Numbered from the stretch's first letter, positions 43,843 to 52,915 are shown. The stretch: 64,000 nucleotides of DNA from Mycolicibacterium sp. P9-64 (GCF_008329605.1 NZ_NPKO01000006.1:1-64000), one strand, 5' to 3'. Numbers and translations: made by a program. The notes: generated by a model not told the origin, from the sequence alone.

Positions 43843-45456
43843 TTGACGACGCTTCTCGTCAATGGTCGGGTGCACAGCCCTGCCATGCCCGATGCCACTG
43901 CGATGGCCGTGAGCGACGGCCCCGACGGCGTCGTTCGGTGGCTCGGCACCGACGACGTGGGTTTGGCACAGTTCCCCGAGGCCCGGGTCGTCGACTTGGA
44001 CGGCGGGTTCGTCGCGCCGGCGTTCGTCGACAGCCACGTCCACGTCACCGCGACGGGACTGTCCGTCATCGGCCTCGACCTGCACGCGGCCACCTCGCTG
44101 GAGGACGTGCTTCGACGCATCACCGAATACGCGCACGGCCATCCCGACGGGATCGTCTGGGGGCACGGCTGGGACGAAACCGGTTGGCCGACAAGCACTC
44201 CGCCGACCACTGAGGAGTTGGACGCCGTGCTTGGGGGCAGACCTGCCTATCTGGCGCGGGTTGACGTGCACTCCGCGGTCGCATCCACCGGGCTGCGGCA
44301 ACTGGTGACCGGTCTGGTAGCTGCCGCCGGCTACGCCCCGCAACTGCCGCTCACCGCGGACGCCCATCACCTGGCAAGGGCGGCCGCGCGGAAGCTGTTG
44401 ACGTCCAACCAGTTACACGCAGCCCGGGTCGCCGCGCTGGATCTCGCAGCGCGCTCCGGCATCGTCGCGGTGCACGAGTGCGCCGGACCGGAGATCGGCG
44501 GCATCGACGACTGGCAGGCGCTGCGCACGATCGGCCACGGCGTCGACGTCGTCGGCTACTGGGGTCAGGCCGTCCGCACCGCTGCGGAGGCGCATGCGCT
44601 GCACGAAGAGACCGGTGCCAGCGGGTTGGCCGGTGACCTGTTCGTCGACGGCGCCCTCGGGTCGCGCACGGCATGGCTACGGGAGCCCTACGCCGACGCC
44701 CCTCATACCTGCGGCAACACTTACCTGGACGCCGAGGCGATCGAAGCCCACCTGAGCGCGTGCACCGAAGCTGGAATCACCGCGGGCTTCCACGTCATCG
44801 GCGACGCTGCCGTCGCTGCCGTCGTCGACTCACTGGACCGCGTCGCAGAGCGGTTCGGCGGTCCCGCCGTCGCCCGGTGTGGCCACCGATTGGAGCACCT
44901 GGAGATGGTGACCGCGGAGCAGGCAGGCAGACTCGGTGCGCTGGGCGTCGTGGCCAGCATGCAACCGAACTTCGACGCTGCGTGGGGCGGTGAGCACGGC
45001 ATGTATGCCCAGCGGCTGGGTGCGGACCGAGCCAGCGGGCTCAATCCGTTGGCCCTGTTAGCATCCCAAGGCGTGCCCATCGCCTTCGGCTCGGACAGTC
45101 CCGTGACCAGCATGAATCCGTGGGAGACCGTGCGCGCTGCAACCCAGCATCAGACTCGGGGAAGCGCCATCTCGGCCCGCGCCGCCTTCGGGGCCGCCAC
45201 GCGCGGTGCCTGGCGGGCAGGCGGGGTGCGCGACGGCGTCACCGGGACGCTGGCGCCGGGTGCGCCCGCCTCGTATGCAGTCTGGGACGTGCCAGGCGGA
45301 CACGACGGTCTCGAGGTGGCGGCACCGGCTGATACGGCGCGCCGCTGGTCCACCGACCCGCGGTCACGGGTGCCCGCCCTGCCTCGACTCGGTGCCGGCG
45401 ACGCGCTGCCGACGTGCCGTCAGACGGTGCTGCGGGGTGTCGCCATCCATGGCTGA
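43843..45456 (+). CDS. Amidohydrolase 3 family (YtcJ-like) metal-dependent hydrolase
   Basis: 537 residues from TTG placed one base after the fxsA stop. The metal-binding HVH of FVDSHVHVTATG, the middle His residues (GFHVIGDAA, CGHRLEHLEM) and the Asp of IAFGSDSPVT are all present. The family hydrolyses amides, imides or formamides; substrate unknown. It overlaps lnt by eight bases, so it belongs to the fxsA-amidohydrolase-lnt-ppm1 group, although a role in envelope synthesis is not evident. Confidence 0.88.
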   Translation: MTTLLVNGRVHSPAMPDATAMAVSDGPDGVVRWLGTDDVGLAQFPEARVVDLDGGFVAPAFVDSHVHVTATGLSVIGLDLHAATSLEDVLRRITEYAHGHPDGIVWGHGWDETGWPTSTPPTTEELDAVLGGRPAYLARVDVHSAVASTGLRQLVTGLVAAAGYAPQLPLTADAHHLARAAARKLLTSNQLHAARVAALDLAARSGIVAVHECAGPEIGGIDDWQALRTIGHGVDVVGYWGQAVRTAAEAHALHEETGASGLAGDLFVDGALGSRTAWLREPYADAPHTCGNTYLDAEAIEAHLSACTEAGITAGFHVIGDAAVAAVVDSLDRVAERFGGPAVARCGHRLEHLEMVTAEQAGRLGALGVVASMQPNFDAAWGGEHGMYAQRLGADRASGLNPLALLASQGVPIAFGSDSPVTSMNPWETVRAATQHQTRGSAISARAAFGAATRGAWRAGGVRDGVTGTLAPGAPASYAVWDVPGGHDGLEVAAPADTARRWSTDPRSRVPALPRLGAGDALPTCRQTVLRGVAIHG

Positions 45457-47218
45457 CCGCAAGCGCCGACGCGAATGGTCCCGGCCGCACGACGACACGA
45501 TTACCCTTCCCGCGGTCACGGACGACGCCGAGGACGATGACGCCGAGGACGATGTCGTCGAGGAAGCGCCCTCCGCGCCGCCAGCGCGATGGCAACGGAT
45601 CGTCGCACGGCTGCGCCGGGTGTTGGAGCCGCGAGCGCTGCGTCTCGCTGCGGCCATCGCCGCGGGTCTGATGCTGTGTCTGAGCTTTCCGCCGTTCGGG
45701 TGGTGGTATCTGGGATTCGCCGCGTTCGCATTGCTGGCGTGGGTGTTGACCCACCCGGACACCACGCGTGCGGGCGGATTCGGCTACGGATTCCTCTTCG
45801 GTCTGGCCTTCTACGTTCCGCTGTTGCCCTGGATCAGTGGTTTGGTCGGGCCTGCTCCGTGGTTGGCGCTGTCGACCATGGAGGCGTTGTTCCCGGGACT
45901 GTTCGGCCTGTTGGCCATCACGGTACGACGACTGCCTGGCTGGCCCGTGGCGTTCGCGGGTCTGTGGGCGCTGATCGAATGGCTCAAGTCCACGGTTCCG
46001 TTCGGTGGATTCCCTTGGGGTGTCGTCGGATTCGGCCAGACGGACAGCCCGCTATTGCCCATCGCACACTTCGGTGGCGCGCCGCTGGTGTCATTCGCCG
46101 TCGTGCTGGTCGGTTTCAGTGTGTTGGCGATCGTGATGGAGGGCGTGCGTTGGTGGCGCCACACCCCACGAACCTCCGCCGCGCGGCCCGCAGTGATGGT
46201 GCCCGGCGTCGGCATCGTGGTCGTCCTGCTGACGGTGGCTCTGGCAGGCCCACACGTACGCCAGTCGGGACTGGGGGCGGGCGACGACCCCGCGGTGACG
46301 GTCGCGGCGGTACAGGGCAACGTGCCCCGGCTCGGGCTGGAGTTCAATGCTCAGCGGCGCGCGGTGCTCGACAACCACGTCCGCGAGACGATGCTGCTCG
46401 CCGAGGACGTGCGCGCCGGCAGGGCGCCGCAGCCCGCTGTGGTGATCTGGCCGGAGAACTCGTCGGACATCGACCCGATCAGGAACGCCGACGCGGCCGA
46501 GGTCATCTCGGCGGCCGCCGACGCGGTGCACGCCCCGATTCTGGTCGGCGCCGTTCTCGCCGCGCCCGGCTACACCCCGGCCAACCCGGTGTCGACCAAC
46601 TCCGTGATCGTGTGGGACGGGCAGAGCGGCCCCGGCGAGCGGCACGACAAGCAGATCGTGCAGCCGTTCGGCGAGTACCTGCCGTGGCGCAGCTTCTTCG
46701 CGCACCTGTCGTCGTTCGCGGACCGCGCCGGTTACTTCGTGCCCGGCACCGGCAATGGAGTGGTGAGCGCCGCGGGCATCCCGATCGGGGTCACCACGTG
46801 CTGGGAGGTGATCTTCGACCGTGCAGCCCGCGAATCCGTCCTCAACGGGGCTCAACTACTTGCAGTACCGGCCAACAACGCCACGTTCACCGAGGCGATG
46901 AGTGCCCAGCAGCTCGCGTTCGCCCGGCTGCGGGCAGTCGAGCACGATCGCTACACGGTGGTGTCGGGCACTACCGGCATCAGCGCGGTGATCGCGCCGG
47001 ATGGCCACGAGTTGGCCAGCACCGCGTTCTTCGAGCCTGCCTACCTGGACAGCCAGATCCGGCTCAAGACGGACCTCACGCCTGCAACCAGGTGGGGCCC
47101 GATCGTCCAAGGACTACTCGTTGCCATCGGTGTTGCGTCTCTGGCCGCGGCGATACTGCACAATGGGAGCTTCGTGCGTCGCCGCAAGAAGGCGACCGTC
47201 GACGAAGGAGCCAAATGA
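45449..47218 (+). CDS. lnt: Apolipoprotein N-acyltransferase Lnt
   Basis: 589 residues. An acidic N-terminal extension (DDAEDDDAEDD) precedes about seven membrane helices and a periplasmic nitrilase domain with the triad E336 (WPENSSD), K401 (ERHDKQIVQPFGEYLPW) and C451 (TTCWEVIF). It adds the third acyl chain to lipoproteins. In M. tuberculosis this is domain 1 of the fused Ppm1 (Rv2051c); here, as in M. smegmatis, it is a separate gene followed after 31 bases by ppm1. The start lies inside the amidohydrolase end. Confidence 0.94.
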   Translation: MADRKRRREWSRPHDDTITLPAVTDDAEDDDAEDDVVEEAPSAPPARWQRIVARLRRVLEPRALRLAAAIAAGLMLCLSFPPFGWWYLGFAAFALLAWVLTHPDTTRAGGFGYGFLFGLAFYVPLLPWISGLVGPAPWLALSTMEALFPGLFGLLAITVRRLPGWPVAFAGLWALIEWLKSTVPFGGFPWGVVGFGQTDSPLLPIAHFGGAPLVSFAVVLVGFSVLAIVMEGVRWWRHTPRTSAARPAVMVPGVGIVVVLLTVALAGPHVRQSGLGAGDDPAVTVAAVQGNVPRLGLEFNAQRRAVLDNHVRETMLLAEDVRAGRAPQPAVVIWPENSSDIDPIRNADAAEVISAAADAVHAPILVGAVLAAPGYTPANPVSTNSVIVWDGQSGPGERHDKQIVQPFGEYLPWRSFFAHLSSFADRAGYFVPGTGNGVVSAAGIPIGVTTCWEVIFDRAARESVLNGAQLLAVPANNATFTEAMSAQQLAFARLRAVEHDRYTVVSGTTGISAVIAPDGHELASTAFFEPAYLDSQIRLKTDLTPATRWGPIVQGLLVAIGVASLAAAILHNGSFVRRRKKATVDEGAK

Positions 47219-47249
47219 CTGTGGAGCGAGAAGCGCAGCGAGATCGCGC

Positions 47250-48011
47250 ATGACCGCAGGGGGAGACCGCCGGAGTCAGCGCACGCTGGTCATCATTCCG
47301 ACCTACAACGAGCGGGAGAACCTGCCGCTCATCGTGGGACGGGTGCACGCCGCTCGACCCGACGTCCACGTCCTCGTCGTCGACGATGGCAGCCCGGACG
47401 GCACGGGCGAGCTGGCCGACGAGTTGTCACTGGCCGACCCGGACCGCATCCACGTCATGCACCGCACCAGCAAGGGTGGCCTCGGGGCCGCCTACCTGGC
47501 CGGATTCGCCTGGGGCCTGGGTCGCGGCTACTCGGTGCTGGTGGAGATGGACGCCGACGGTTCACACGCTCCTGAGGAGCTGTACCGGCTTCTGGACGCC
47601 GTCGACGCGGGTGCCGACCTGGCCATCGGCTCGCGCTACATCCCGGGCGGAACGGTGCGCAACTGGCCGCGCAGGCGCATGGTGCTGTCGCAGGCCGCCA
47701 ATGGATACTCGCGAATCTCGCTTGGCGTCGACATCAAGGACATCACCGCGGGATACCGGGCGTACCGGCGCGAGGTTCTCGAGAAGATCGACCTCGGTGC
47801 CGTCGACTCCAAGGGCTATTGCTTCCAGATCGACCTGACCTGGCGCACCATCAGCGCTGGTTTCACCGTCGTCGAAGTGCCCATCACGTTCACCGAGCGC
47901 GAGCTGGGTGTATCCAAGATGAGCGGATCGAACATCCGTGAGGCGATCTTCAAGGTCGCCGAATGGGGCATCCGCGGGCGCCTCGATCGCGCCCGCGGCG
48001 TCGTGCGCTAA
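47250..48011 (+). CDS. ppm1: Polyprenyl-phosphate mannosyltransferase Ppm1
   Basis: 253 residues, GT2 family. It starts after a short Arg-rich leader with LVIIPTYNERENLPLIVGRV, has VDDGSPDGTGELAD and EMDADGSHAPEEL (catalytic Asp and DxD) and ends with a GYCFQIDLTWRT segment typical for Dpm1. It makes the mannose donor used for lipomannan and LAM. The lack of transmembrane helices fits membrane recruitment by the Lnt-like partner. Convergent with rbpA, stops adjoining. Confidence 0.94.
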   Translation: MTAGGDRRSQRTLVIIPTYNERENLPLIVGRVHAARPDVHVLVVDDGSPDGTGELADELSLADPDRIHVMHRTSKGGLGAAYLAGFAWGLGRGYSVLVEMDADGSHAPEELYRLLDAVDAGADLAIGSRYIPGGTVRNWPRRRMVLSQAANGYSRISLGVDIKDITAGYRAYRREVLEKIDLGAVDSKGYCFQIDLTWRTISAGFTVVEVPITFTERELGVSKMSGSNIREAIFKVAEWGIRGRLDRARGVVR

Positions 48012-48347
48012 CTAACCGCGGCGGCGGGTCTTGATGATGTCGAGGCGCTCCTTGAGCAGCTCGTCGAGCTCCTCGATCGAGCGCCGCTCCAGCAGCATGT
48101 CCCAGTGGGTGCGCGGCGGCTTGGCCTTCTTGGGCTCGGGCACGTCGCCGTCGATGAGGGCGCCTTCCATGCCGTTGCGGCACGGCCAAGTACCCGGGAT
48201 CTCGGCGTCATCGGCGAACGGCACCTCGAAGATCTCGCCGTTGTCGGTGCGGTAGCGCGCGACCTGACGCGGCGCCAAGTCGTGGTTGCGGTCGGTCTCG
48301 TAGCTCACGGCTCCGAGGCGACTGCCCCTCAAGACACGATCAGCCAT
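48012..48347 (-). CDS. rbpA: RNA polymerase-binding protein RbpA
   Basis: 111 residues from the ATG at 48347 (MADRVLRGSRLGAVSYETDR), with GGAG eight bases upstream; an ATG three codons earlier is not needed. The core domain (about 25-70) is followed by the basic linker and the sigma-interaction domain WDMLLERRSIEELDELLKER. RbpA binds the housekeeping sigma factors SigA/SigB and stabilises the open complex. A SigE/SigH-type promoter is located upstream. Confidence 0.97.
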   Translation of the reverse strand: MADRVLRGSRLGAVSYETDRNHDLAPRQVARYRTDNGEIFEVPFADDAEIPGTWPCRNGMEGALIDGDVPEPKKAKPPRTHWDMLLERRSIEELDELLKERLDIIKTRRRG

Positions 48348-48386
48348 CGTCAACATCTCCTTGTCATGCGATTCGTCCGGGGAATC

Positions 48387-48413
48387 AACGCATTCGGATG
48401 ACGCGAAGTTCCC
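48387..48413 (-). promoter_or_regulatory. ECF-type (SigE/SigH-like) promoter of rbpA
   Basis: On the minus strand GGGAAC (48413 to 48408) plus T is followed by 16 bases and CGTT (48390 to 48387). This matches the GGAAC(C/T)-N15/16-CGTT consensus of mycobacterial envelope-stress ECF sigma factors. It would place the transcript start about 30-35 bases upstream of the rbpA ATG. It fits stress induction of rbpA. Confidence 0.6.
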
Positions 48414-48456
48414 GACTCAGCCTCCCATGATACCGGGATCGGTGCTGCCAGCGGTT

Positions 48457-48462
48457 TAGAGT
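48457..48462 (+). promoter_or_regulatory. Leaderless -10 box for the zinc-ribbon gene
   Basis: TAGAGT is followed by eight bases and the GTG at 48471, without a Shine-Dalgarno site. Confidence 0.4.
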
Positions 48463-48470
48463 CGGGTTCC

Positions 48471-48812
48471 GTGGCGCCAGGAACCAAACGACGCAGTCGC
48501 GCGCAGCCGTGCCGCTGGTGCGGCCGCGAGGTCGCCGACGCCGGGCTTGGCAGGCGCAGGCAGTACTGCAGGCAGTCGTGCCGGCAGCGCGCCTACGAAC
48601 AACGCGCCTTGGTGAAGGGCACGTCGCTGTCGCCCGATTCGGTGGTCTTGACCGCCGACGAAGCCTCCGAGCTGTCCGACCGCGTCTTCGAGGTCAGGTG
48701 CGCCGCCGAGGACCTCGCAACGGCCATCGATGAAGGGGCAGCAAGCTCCGAACTTCGGGAACTGTGCGAGACGCTGATGCGTGCGGCCAAGGCGGCCGAC
48801 GGCTGGCGCTGA
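48471..48812 (+). CDS. Small zinc-ribbon-like protein
   Basis: 113 residues from GTG. The N-terminal part has CRWCGREV and YCRQSC, a CxxC...CxxxC pattern typical of a zinc knuckle, in an Arg/Gln-rich context (RRRQYC, RQRAYEQRAL) that could bind nucleic acid. The rest is helical and acidic. Family not recognised by name. It is divergent from rbpA. Possible role in RNA or DNA binding is inference from composition. Confidence 0.7.
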   Translation: MAPGTKRRSRAQPCRWCGREVADAGLGRRRQYCRQSCRQRAYEQRALVKGTSLSPDSVVLTADEASELSDRVFEVRCAAEDLATAIDEGAASSELRELCETLMRAAKAADGWR

Positions 48813-48876
48813 CCCAGGTCGGCCTCGCGGTCTCGTAGCCATACACGCTCGGAGCTAAAATGGCGACGAGCAGAAA

Positions 48877-50148
48877 ATGCGTGATCGCCCGCCTCGAGAT
48901 CGGATCGAATTGACCCTGTCGTCAACGGAAACGACTCCGGATCCTGCCCCCGCCGGCCGGGTGTGGCGGTTCGACGACTTCGTGTTGGACACCGCCCGTT
49001 ACGAACTGCGCCGTGATGGTGACGTCATCAAGGTCGAACCGCAGGTGTTCGACGTCATGACCCATCTGGTCAGCAACCACGACCGGTTCGTGACCAAGGA
49101 AGAGCTCTTCGACACGGTGTGGGGCGGCCGGTTCGTCGGCGAGGCGGCACTGACCAGCCGGATCAAGGCGGTCCGGCACGCGCTCGGCGATGACGGCGAG
49201 TTGCAGCGCTACATCCGGACCGTGCGTGGCCGTGGCTATCAGTTCGTCGGCACCATTGCAGAAGACGCGGCCGAAGCGGCGCTCAAGGTGCCGGAATCTG
49301 CGCCGCCGCCGCGTCAGCACATCGCGTTCTGCCGTGCGGCCGACGGTGTGCGGTTGGCATACGGGGTGGCGGGGGAGGGCCCGCCCCTGGTCAGAGCTGC
49401 GAACTGGATGACCCACCTTGGTTACGACATCGAGAGCCCGGTCTGGCGGCACTGGGTTCGCGACCTCGCTGCCAATCACACCTTCATCAGGTACGACGAA
49501 CGCGGGTGCGGGCTATCCGATTGGGAAGCAGCCGATTTCACGTTCGACGACTGGGTGACGGATCTGGAGTCGGTGGTCGAAGCGCTCGGGCTGGAACGTT
49601 TTCCGCTCCTCGGAGTGTCGCAGGGCGGTGCGGTGGCGGTCGCCTACGCAGCCAAGCATCCCGAGCAGGTGACCAAGCTCATACTGTGTTCGTCCTACGC
49701 GCGAGGACGTGCGGTGCGCGCCGTCGACGACGAGGAGAGGCGTGCGGCCGCACTGGATCTCGATCTCGCAAGGGTCGGCTGGGGCCGCGATGACCCGGCC
49801 TTCCGGCAGGTGTTCGCCGCGCAGTTCCTTCCCGACGGATCCCGTGCGGACTGGGAGGCGTTCGACCATCTGCAGCGCCGCACCACGTCTCCGGACAACG
49901 CGGTGCGCTTCCTCGAGGAGTTCGCCCGCATCGACGTACGGGATCTGGCGCAACAGGTGTCGTGTCCGACGCTGATCATGCATGCTCGCGACGATCACCG
50001 GGTGCCGATGCGCTATGGCGAGGAGTTGGCCGCCCTGATCCCGGATTCGCGTCTGGTGGCACTTTCGAGCAACAACCATCTGCTCACCGAGACCGAGCCC
50101 GCGTGGTCGGTGTTCTGTTCCGAGGTCGAGTCGTTCTTGGCTGAATGA
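48877..50148 (+). CDS. Winged-helix DNA-binding domain fused to an alpha/beta hydrolase
   Basis: 423 residues (TTG at 48910 is an alternative start). Residues 25-125 are an OmpR/CadC-type winged helix (VWRFDDFVLDTARYELRRDG ... TVRGRGYQFVG) without receiver domain. Residues 150-423 are an alpha/beta hydrolase with nucleophile S248 in GVSQGG, Asp around 372-373 in HARDDHRVP and H401 in SSNNHLL, so the triad is complete. No transmembrane helix separates the two parts. It may be a regulator that binds or cleaves an ester-type signal. This architecture occurs in other actinobacteria and proteobacteria but is little studied. Confidence 0.85.
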   Translation: MRDRPPRDRIELTLSSTETTPDPAPAGRVWRFDDFVLDTARYELRRDGDVIKVEPQVFDVMTHLVSNHDRFVTKEELFDTVWGGRFVGEAALTSRIKAVRHALGDDGELQRYIRTVRGRGYQFVGTIAEDAAEAALKVPESAPPPRQHIAFCRAADGVRLAYGVAGEGPPLVRAANWMTHLGYDIESPVWRHWVRDLAANHTFIRYDERGCGLSDWEAADFTFDDWVTDLESVVEALGLERFPLLGVSQGGAVAVAYAAKHPEQVTKLILCSSYARGRAVRAVDDEERRAAALDLDLARVGWGRDDPAFRQVFAAQFLPDGSRADWEAFDHLQRRTTSPDNAVRFLEEFARIDVRDLAQQVSCPTLIMHARDDHRVPMRYGEELAALIPDSRLVALSSNNHLLTETEPAWSVFCSEVESFLAE

Positions 50149-50247
50149 TCGCCGGGCAATGAATCCCGCCGGAAGTGCGTTCATATCTCCATGCAATCTC
50201 CACACTTTCTCCATGCACTGCTCCGGGCCGCCAAGCATGCTGGTGAC

Positions 50248-50955
50248 ATGAGAAAACAGTTCCGCACCCTGCTCATCGGTGTCAGCGCGATGATCGCACT
50301 GGGCACTCTGACCGCCTGCTCGAGCGGCTCGTCCCCGGAAGCGACGCCCTCGCAGGCGTCGTCATCTGCGGCACCCGCGACGGCTGCGCCCTTCCCCGCG
50401 TCGGCACGCTACATGGCCGACGTGGAGAAGGACGGAAAGAAGATGGCCATCGGCATCTCCGTCGACGGCAACGACATCACCGCCTACGCATGCAACGGCG
50501 TCGACGACGAGGCATGGTTCTTCGGCAACCAGGCCAGTGGCGCCATCGACATCAAGAACAAGTTCCGCGACACGCTCAACGCGTCGTACACGGGCTCGGA
50601 CGTCAAGGGTGACTTGACGATGAACGGTGTCACGTACAACTTCACCGCCGCTCCCGTGTCCTCGCCGGCAGGCATGTACACCGCGGCCCTCGACGGTGTG
50701 CGCGCCTCCTGGATCGTGCGCCCCGACGGCTCGGTGACCGGTGTGCAGTTCAACGGTGGCATCACCGGTCGCGACTTCGAGCAGGCCGAGCTGCAGCAGC
50801 TGACCAACATTCAGTTCCAGAATCAGGTGCGCAACAAGCGAATCCTGCAGCAGGCGAACCAAACGGTGAAGATCTCGAACAACAAGCTGACCTCGAAGAT
50901 CAACGGGACCGACGTCACCGGTGATCTGGTCGTGGGCAACACGCGCTTCGGCTAA
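50248..50955 (+). CDS. Secreted lipoprotein
   Basis: 235 residues from the ATG at 50248. The signal peptide has a basic start (MRKQFR), a hydrophobic core and the lipobox LTAC with acylation Cys, then a Ser/Ala/Pro-rich linker and a beta-rich domain of repeated NGV/TYNFTAAP-type strands. Residues 190-235 hold an Asn/Gln-rich segment. It is processed by Lsp and probably by Lgt and Lnt. Family not recognised. An intrinsic terminator follows. Confidence 0.8.
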   Translation: MRKQFRTLLIGVSAMIALGTLTACSSGSSPEATPSQASSSAAPATAAPFPASARYMADVEKDGKKMAIGISVDGNDITAYACNGVDDEAWFFGNQASGAIDIKNKFRDTLNASYTGSDVKGDLTMNGVTYNFTAAPVSSPAGMYTAALDGVRASWIVRPDGSVTGVQFNGGITGRDFEQAELQQLTNIQFQNQVRNKRILQQANQTVKISNNKLTSKINGTDVTGDLVVGNTRFG

Positions 50956-50971
50956 CCCGAACCGCTCATCG

Positions 50972-51005
50972 AACGGCCCCGTCGGCTCTTGCCGGCGGGG
51001 CCGTT
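50972..51005 (+). terminator. Intrinsic terminator-like hairpin
   Basis: AACGGCCCCGTCGGC and GCCGGCGGGGCCGTT form a 15-base stem with one G-U pair and a four-base loop TCTT. The following TCCCTTTGTCT is only moderately T-rich, typical for GC-rich actinobacteria. It closes the lipoprotein gene. Confidence 0.8.
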
Positions 51006-51155
51006 CCCTTTGTCTCAGGCAGAGTGGAACCCTTCACGCGCCTCCTACCCATGCGTACGGTCGCTGCATCGTGATCGCACCGCGCAGGCGACCCAGAGGG
51101 CGCTGAACCATGAGGAGCTGAAACCGTTTCTGACGAACGACAAGTAGGACCGAAA

Positions 51156-52274
51156 ATGCCCACTCGAGTTGAATTGCCCGCTTCGCGTGCGAAGTTATTC
51201 TGGTTCCTCCCCACCAACGGTGACAGCCGCTCGATCGTCGGTGCGTCGCACGCGTCGTCGCATCACACCGTGCCGGACAACTACCGGGCCCCGAGCCGCC
51301 GCTACCTCGCCGAGGTGGCCCGTGCCGTCGATCGGCTGGGATACGAAGGGGTGCTTACGCCGACCGGAACCTGGTGCGAGGACGCATGGTTGACCGCGGC
51401 GGCGCTGCTGGCAGAGACCGAGCGGCTGAAGTTCCTCGTCGCGTTTCGGCCGGGTCTCACCCCGCCGACGCTCGCGGCGCAGCAGACCGCCACGCTGCAG
51501 CGGTTCTCGGAGGGCAGGGTGCTGCTCAACGTCGTCAGCGGTGGTGACGACGTCGAGCAGCGGCGCTTCGGTGACTGGCTCGGCCACGACGAACGCTATT
51601 CCCGCACAGCCGAATTCCTGAACGTAGTGACCTCGATTTGGCGCGAGGAGTCGGTGAACTTCAAGGGTGACTACTACGAGGTGGCCGATGCCAGGGTGTC
51701 CGCGCCGCCGGATCCGTTGCCCGCGATCTACTTCGGCGGCTCGTCGGCCGCTGCGCTGCCCGTCGCGGCCGAGTACGTGGACGTCTACCTGACCTGGGGT
51801 GAGCCACCGCAGGCCGCTGCCGCCAAGATCGAGCAGGTGCGCAAATTGGCCGAAGCCCGCGGCCGCAAGGTTCGGTTCGGGATTCGGCTGCACACCATCA
51901 GCCGTGACACGTCGGCAGCCGCGTGGGCCGTCGCCAACGAACTGGTCGGCGAGCTCACCGAGGATCAGGTGGCGAACGCGACTGCGCTGCACGCCAAGTC
52001 GGAGTCAGAGGGGCAGCGTCGCATGACGGCCCTGCACGGCGGCAGGCTCGACCAGCTGGAGATCTATCCCAACCTGTGGGCGGGCGTCGGCCTGGTGCGT
52101 GGCGGCGCGGGCACGGCGCTGGTCGGCAGCCACCAAGAGGTCGCCAACCTCATCGTCGAGTACCACTCGCTGGGCTTCGACGAGTTCATCCTGTCGGGAT
52201 ACCCGCACCTCGAGGAGGCGTACTGGTTCGCCGAGGGCGTGCTTCCGATACTCAAGCAGAAGGGCGTCGCTTGA
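51156..52274 (+). CDS. ssuD: FMNH2-dependent alkanesulfonate monooxygenase SsuD
   Basis: 372 residues, LLM/bacterial-luciferase TIM barrel. Motifs typical of SsuD are visible: SHASSHHTVPDNYRAPSRRY, TGTWCEDAW, LVAFRPGLTPP, VVSGGDDVEQRRFGDW and YLTWGEPP. It cleaves C1-C20 sulfonates to sulfite with FMNH2 from a partner reductase, which is not encoded next to it; nor are SsuABC transporters. The upstream 150 bases (51006-51155) hold no gene, only a start AGGA motif and a seven-codon frame at 51051 that I could not support as a leader. Confidence 0.9.
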   Translation: MPTRVELPASRAKLFWFLPTNGDSRSIVGASHASSHHTVPDNYRAPSRRYLAEVARAVDRLGYEGVLTPTGTWCEDAWLTAAALLAETERLKFLVAFRPGLTPPTLAAQQTATLQRFSEGRVLLNVVSGGDDVEQRRFGDWLGHDERYSRTAEFLNVVTSIWREESVNFKGDYYEVADARVSAPPDPLPAIYFGGSSAAALPVAAEYVDVYLTWGEPPQAAAAKIEQVRKLAEARGRKVRFGIRLHTISRDTSAAAWAVANELVGELTEDQVANATALHAKSESEGQRRMTALHGGRLDQLEIYPNLWAGVGLVRGGAGTALVGSHQEVANLIVEYHSLGFDEFILSGYPHLEEAYWFAEGVLPILKQKGVA

Positions 52275-52319
52275 AAACGACTGGGCCGGAAAGGCCAGGG
52301 CGTAGCACCCTCTAGCGCT

Positions 52320-52325
52320 TAGTCT
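52320..52325 (+). promoter_or_regulatory. Leaderless -10 box for the membrane protein at 52332
   Basis: TAGTCT is followed by six bases and the GTG at 52332; no Shine-Dalgarno site is visible. Confidence 0.45.
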
Positions 52326-52331
52326 GCTGGT

Positions 52332-52907
52332 GTGGACGACTGGTTCGAGCGCAGCCCCGTAGTGGGTTTCGCGCCGTGGATCATCTATTGGGTGGTGGCC
52401 GAGGGGCCGAGTACGTGGTTGTACGGCGCGCTGTGTGCGGTGCTGTCGGCGATCATCCTTGGTGTTTCGATGGGCTTCGGCAGCCCCCGCCTCCTGGACG
52501 TCGTCACCATCGTGTTCTTCATCGCCGTGACGGCCATTGCCATGGTCGTCGGTGCCGCCGACCGGGACTGGATGGACACCTACTCGACGAGCCTGTCCAG
52601 CGGCGTGCTCGCGGTGATGGCATTGGCGTCGCTGGCGTTCACCCCGTTCACCGAGCAGTACGCGCGGATATCGCCGCCGCTGCAGGACTGGGAGAAGCCG
52701 GCGTTCCGGCAGACCAACCGCGTGCTGACGCTGATGTGGGCGCTGGTGTTCGCGCTGATCGCCGTGCTCGGCTTCGCGGCGGCCCAGGTGCCGGCGACGA
52801 AGGACTGGACCAACTGGGTGATCCCAATCGTGGTGCTCGTCGGCGCCGTCGGGATGACGCAGACCTATCCGGCGCGGGTGCGCTCGCGTATCCAACCGAC
52901 GGGCTAG
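52332..52907 (+). CDS. Polytopic membrane protein, unknown
   Basis: 191 residues from GTG with about six hydrophobic helices (around 10-25, 33-52, 57-76, 88-103, 132-152 and 162-180). It has no charged catalytic motif. It precedes kmtR on the same strand with 17 bases between, but the kmtR operator would separate its regulation. Family not recognised. Confidence 0.78.
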   Translation: MDDWFERSPVVGFAPWIIYWVVAEGPSTWLYGALCAVLSAIILGVSMGFGSPRLLDVVTIVFFIAVTAIAMVVGAADRDWMDTYSTSLSSGVLAVMALASLAFTPFTEQYARISPPLQDWEKPAFRQTNRVLTLMWALVFALIAVLGFAAAQVPATKDWTNWVIPIVVLVGAVGMTQTYPARVRSRIQPTG

Positions 52908-52915
52908 CGCGCTAT

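Noticed and set aside
51051..51074. A seven-codon leader peptide upstream of ssuD
   Set aside because: It has no Shine-Dalgarno site, no run of Cys or other regulatory codons and no attenuator structure.
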